A DNA stretch of 6,924 nucleotides from NCBI GenBank assembly GCA_023393655.1, contig JAEWKP010000342.1:1-6924 (forward strand), written 5' to 3'. Below are positions 5,396-6,924 of this stretch, piece after piece (positions within the stretch are counted from its first letter, which is position 1; every line of letters begins with the position of its first letter). This stretch comes from Pseudomonadota bacterium (GTDB lineage Bacteria > Pseudomonadota > Alphaproteobacteria > Rhizobiales > Beijerinckiaceae). The notes beneath the pieces were generated by a model. It had not been told where the DNA came from. It saw only the letters and a list, made by a program, of their open reading frames with translations, and made no database searches. The position numbers and the translations under genes are program-made.

Positions 5396-6924
5396 ATGTC
5401 GCTCTTTTTCGGCCTTTTCTCGAACCGGCATGCCGCAGGGCAAGTGGATGCGATCAACCGCTCGCAGGCGCGGATCGAGTTCGATCTCGATGGCAGGATA
5501 CTGGACGCCAATGAGAATTTCCTGTCGGCGATGGGCTACACGCTCGCCGAAGTGAAGGGACAGCATCACAGCCTGTTCGTGACGCCCGAGGAGAAGGCGA
5601 GTCCGGCCTACAAGCAGTTCTGGGCCGATCTCGGCCGCGGCGAGTTCTCGCGCGGGCAATATCTGCGGCTCGGCAAGGGCGGCAAGGAGATCTGGATTCA
5701 GGCGAGCTACAACCCGATCTTGGGAGCTGGCGGCAAGCCGGTCGGCGTCATCAAATACGCCTTCGATGTGACCGAGCAGAAGAATCGCCTCGCCGATCTC
5801 GAAGGGCAGCGCGCCGCGATCGACAAGGCGCAAGCGGTGATCGAATTCGATCTCACCGGCAAGATCCTGACGGCCAACGAGAATTTCCTGAGCGCGCTCG
5901 GCTATTCGCTGGCCGAGATCACCGGTCAGCATCATCAGATGTTCGTCGACCCGGTCGAGCGCGAGACGCAAGGCTATCGCGCCTTCTGGGAGCGCCTGGG
6001 TCGCGGAGAATACGATGCCGGCCAGTACCGCCGCATCGGCAAGGGCGGCAAGGAAATCTGGATCCAGGCGAGCTACAATCCCATCCTCGATGCGCAGGGC
6101 CGCCCCTACAAGGTCGTCAAGTTCGCCTCCGACATCACTGCCACCTTCAAGGGCAAGCAGCTCGAAGCGGCGGTAAAGGAGACGAGCGCGGTGATCGACC
6201 GGGCCAAGGGCAAGGACCTCACCGGGCGCGTGCCGCTCGACGGCAAGACCGGCGAGGTCGCCACGCTCTGCGCCGGCGTCAACGACCTGCTCGACACGCT
6301 GGCCGAGGTGGTCGGCACGGTCAGTGACATCTCGGCCCGTATCGACGGCGCGTCCCTCAAGATCACCTCCGACAGCCAGCAACTGGCCGAACGGACCGAG
6401 GCCAATGCCGCGAGCCTCCAGGAAACCGCGGCGACGACCGAGGAGCTCGCCGCATCGGTCAAGCACAGCGCCGGCAATTCCCGGATGGCGGTCCAGCTCG
6501 GCAACGAGGCGAGCGCGGTCGCGGCGCGCGGCGGCGCCATCGTCACCGACGCGGTGGCGGCGATGGAACGGATCGAGCAGGCCTCGTCTGGAATCTCGGA
6601 GATCATTTCGATGATCGACGAGATCGCCTTCCAGACCAACCTGCTGGCGCTGAACGCCGCGGTCGAGGCGGCACGTGCCGGCGATGCCGGGCGCGGCTTC
6701 GCCGTTGTGGCGACCGAGGTGCGGGCGCTCGCTGCCCGCTGCAGCGAATCCGCCAATGGCGTCAAGGCGTTGATCGCGAATTCTACGCAGCAGATTCAAG
6801 CCGGTGTCGGTCTGGTCAAGGATGCCGGAACGACGCGGGGCGAGATCGTCGATGCTGCCTCCAAGGTCGCCTCGACGGTCAGCGAGATCTCGCAGGCGAC
6901 GACCGAGCAGGCCAACGGCATCGA
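5396..6924 (+). CDS. Soluble methyl-accepting chemotaxis protein with two PAS domains, partial (3' end off window)
   Basis: 509 codons are visible; the frame is open at the right edge. A short N-terminus (MSLFFGLFSNRHAAG) leads into PAS domain 1 (about 20-128) and PAS domain 2 (about 142-250), then a HAMP-like linker (about 265-312) and the chemoreceptor signalling domain. The highly conserved hairpin tip reads DEIAFQTNLLALNAAVEAARAG (408-429) and then GRGFAVVATEVRALAARCSESA. No transmembrane segment or periplasmic domain is present, so it should be cytosolic, sensing through its PAS domains and signalling via CheW/CheA to the flagellar motor. The layout resembles soluble double-PAS receptors such as McpY of Sinorhizobium meliloti. 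The PAS ligand or cofactor is unknown. I chose ATG 5396 because AAAAGGGGGTGG precedes it directly; an ATG at 5288 and a GTG at 5327 are in frame but lack a clear ribosome-binding site. No other chemotaxis gene is in the window. Confidence 0.93.
   Translation, partial: MSLFFGLFSNRHAAGQVDAINRSQARIEFDLDGRILDANENFLSAMGYTLAEVKGQHHSLFVTPEEKASPAYKQFWADLGRGEFSRGQYLRLGKGGKEIWIQASYNPILGAGGKPVGVIKYAFDVTEQKNRLADLEGQRAAIDKAQAVIEFDLTGKILTANENFLSALGYSLAEITGQHHQMFVDPVERETQGYRAFWERLGRGEYDAGQYRRIGKGGKEIWIQASYNPILDAQGRPYKVVKFASDITATFKGKQLEAAVKETSAVIDRAKGKDLTGRVPLDGKTGEVATLCAGVNDLLDTLAEVVGTVSDISARIDGASLKITSDSQQLAERTEANAASLQETAATTEELAASVKHSAGNSRMAVQLGNEASAVAARGGAIVTDAVAAMERIEQASSGISEIISMIDEIAFQTNLLALNAAVEAARAGDAGRGFAVVATEVRALAARCSESANGVKALIANSTQQIQAGVGLVKDAGTTRGEIVDAASKVASTVSEISQATTEQANGI
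5468..6148 (+). repeat. Tandem PAS duplication inside the chemoreceptor gene
   Basis: Residues 25-129 and 147-251 align without gaps at an offset of 122 residues (366 bases), with about 67 of 105 positions identical by my count. The block GKGGKEIWIQASYNPIL is identical in both copies, and its DNA (near 5672-5724 and 6038-6090) differs at only a few third positions. Shared motifs also include IEFDL, ANENFLSA, GQHH and LGRGE. This is an internal duplication of one PAS module. Confidence 0.85.

Noticed and set aside
5309..6799. Long minus-strand open frame (496 codons) opposite the chemoreceptor
   Set aside because: It mirrors the codons of the chemoreceptor gene, including its PAS repeat, and has no domain of its own.

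Overview
The window is chromosomal DNA from a GC-rich bacterium. The best fit is an alphaproteobacterium of the Hyphomicrobiales type (Bosea- or Methylobacterium-like), judged from strongly GC-biased third codon positions, the map-radC pairing, a membrane-free double-PAS chemotaxis receptor and a circularly permuted ATP-grasp gene. The genus is a guess. No mobile element, CRISPR array, tRNA or rRNA was seen. The coding content is ordinary; the unusual signals lie in two intergenic regions.

Left part (1-3257, minus strand). A circularly permuted type-2 ATP-grasp gene runs off the left edge. Its 5' leader holds a 10-bp perfect inverted repeat in which one arm is the Shine-Dalgarno region. Just upstream is a 37-bp dyad carrying two copies of an 11-bp repeat. 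Upstream of that lies a tightly packed operon read in the order map (methionine aminopeptidase), radC (JAMM-domain protein) and a DUF488 gene. The map/radC genes overlap by 4 bases and the radC/DUF488 genes by 1 base, so translation is probably coupled.

Middle part (3258-5083, plus strand). Divergent from map is an FkbM-type SAM-dependent methyltransferase. It is followed by a stand-alone molybdopterin-binding (MoaB/Mog-fold) protein of the competence/damage-inducible A (CinA N-terminal) family. The two are separated by about 97 bases and need not form a functional unit.

Right part (5084-6924). A roughly 200-bp island of about 23% GC, very unlike its surroundings, carries promoter-like motifs and inverted repeats. 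It precedes a soluble methyl-accepting chemotaxis protein with two near-duplicate PAS domains, a HAMP-like linker and a signalling domain, cut off by the right edge. Its product would sense an intracellular signal and act on the CheA/CheW array.

No clearly new multi-gene system is visible. The most testable candidates for new biology are the two regulatory regions: the ATP-grasp leader and dyad, and the AT-rich island before the chemoreceptor.
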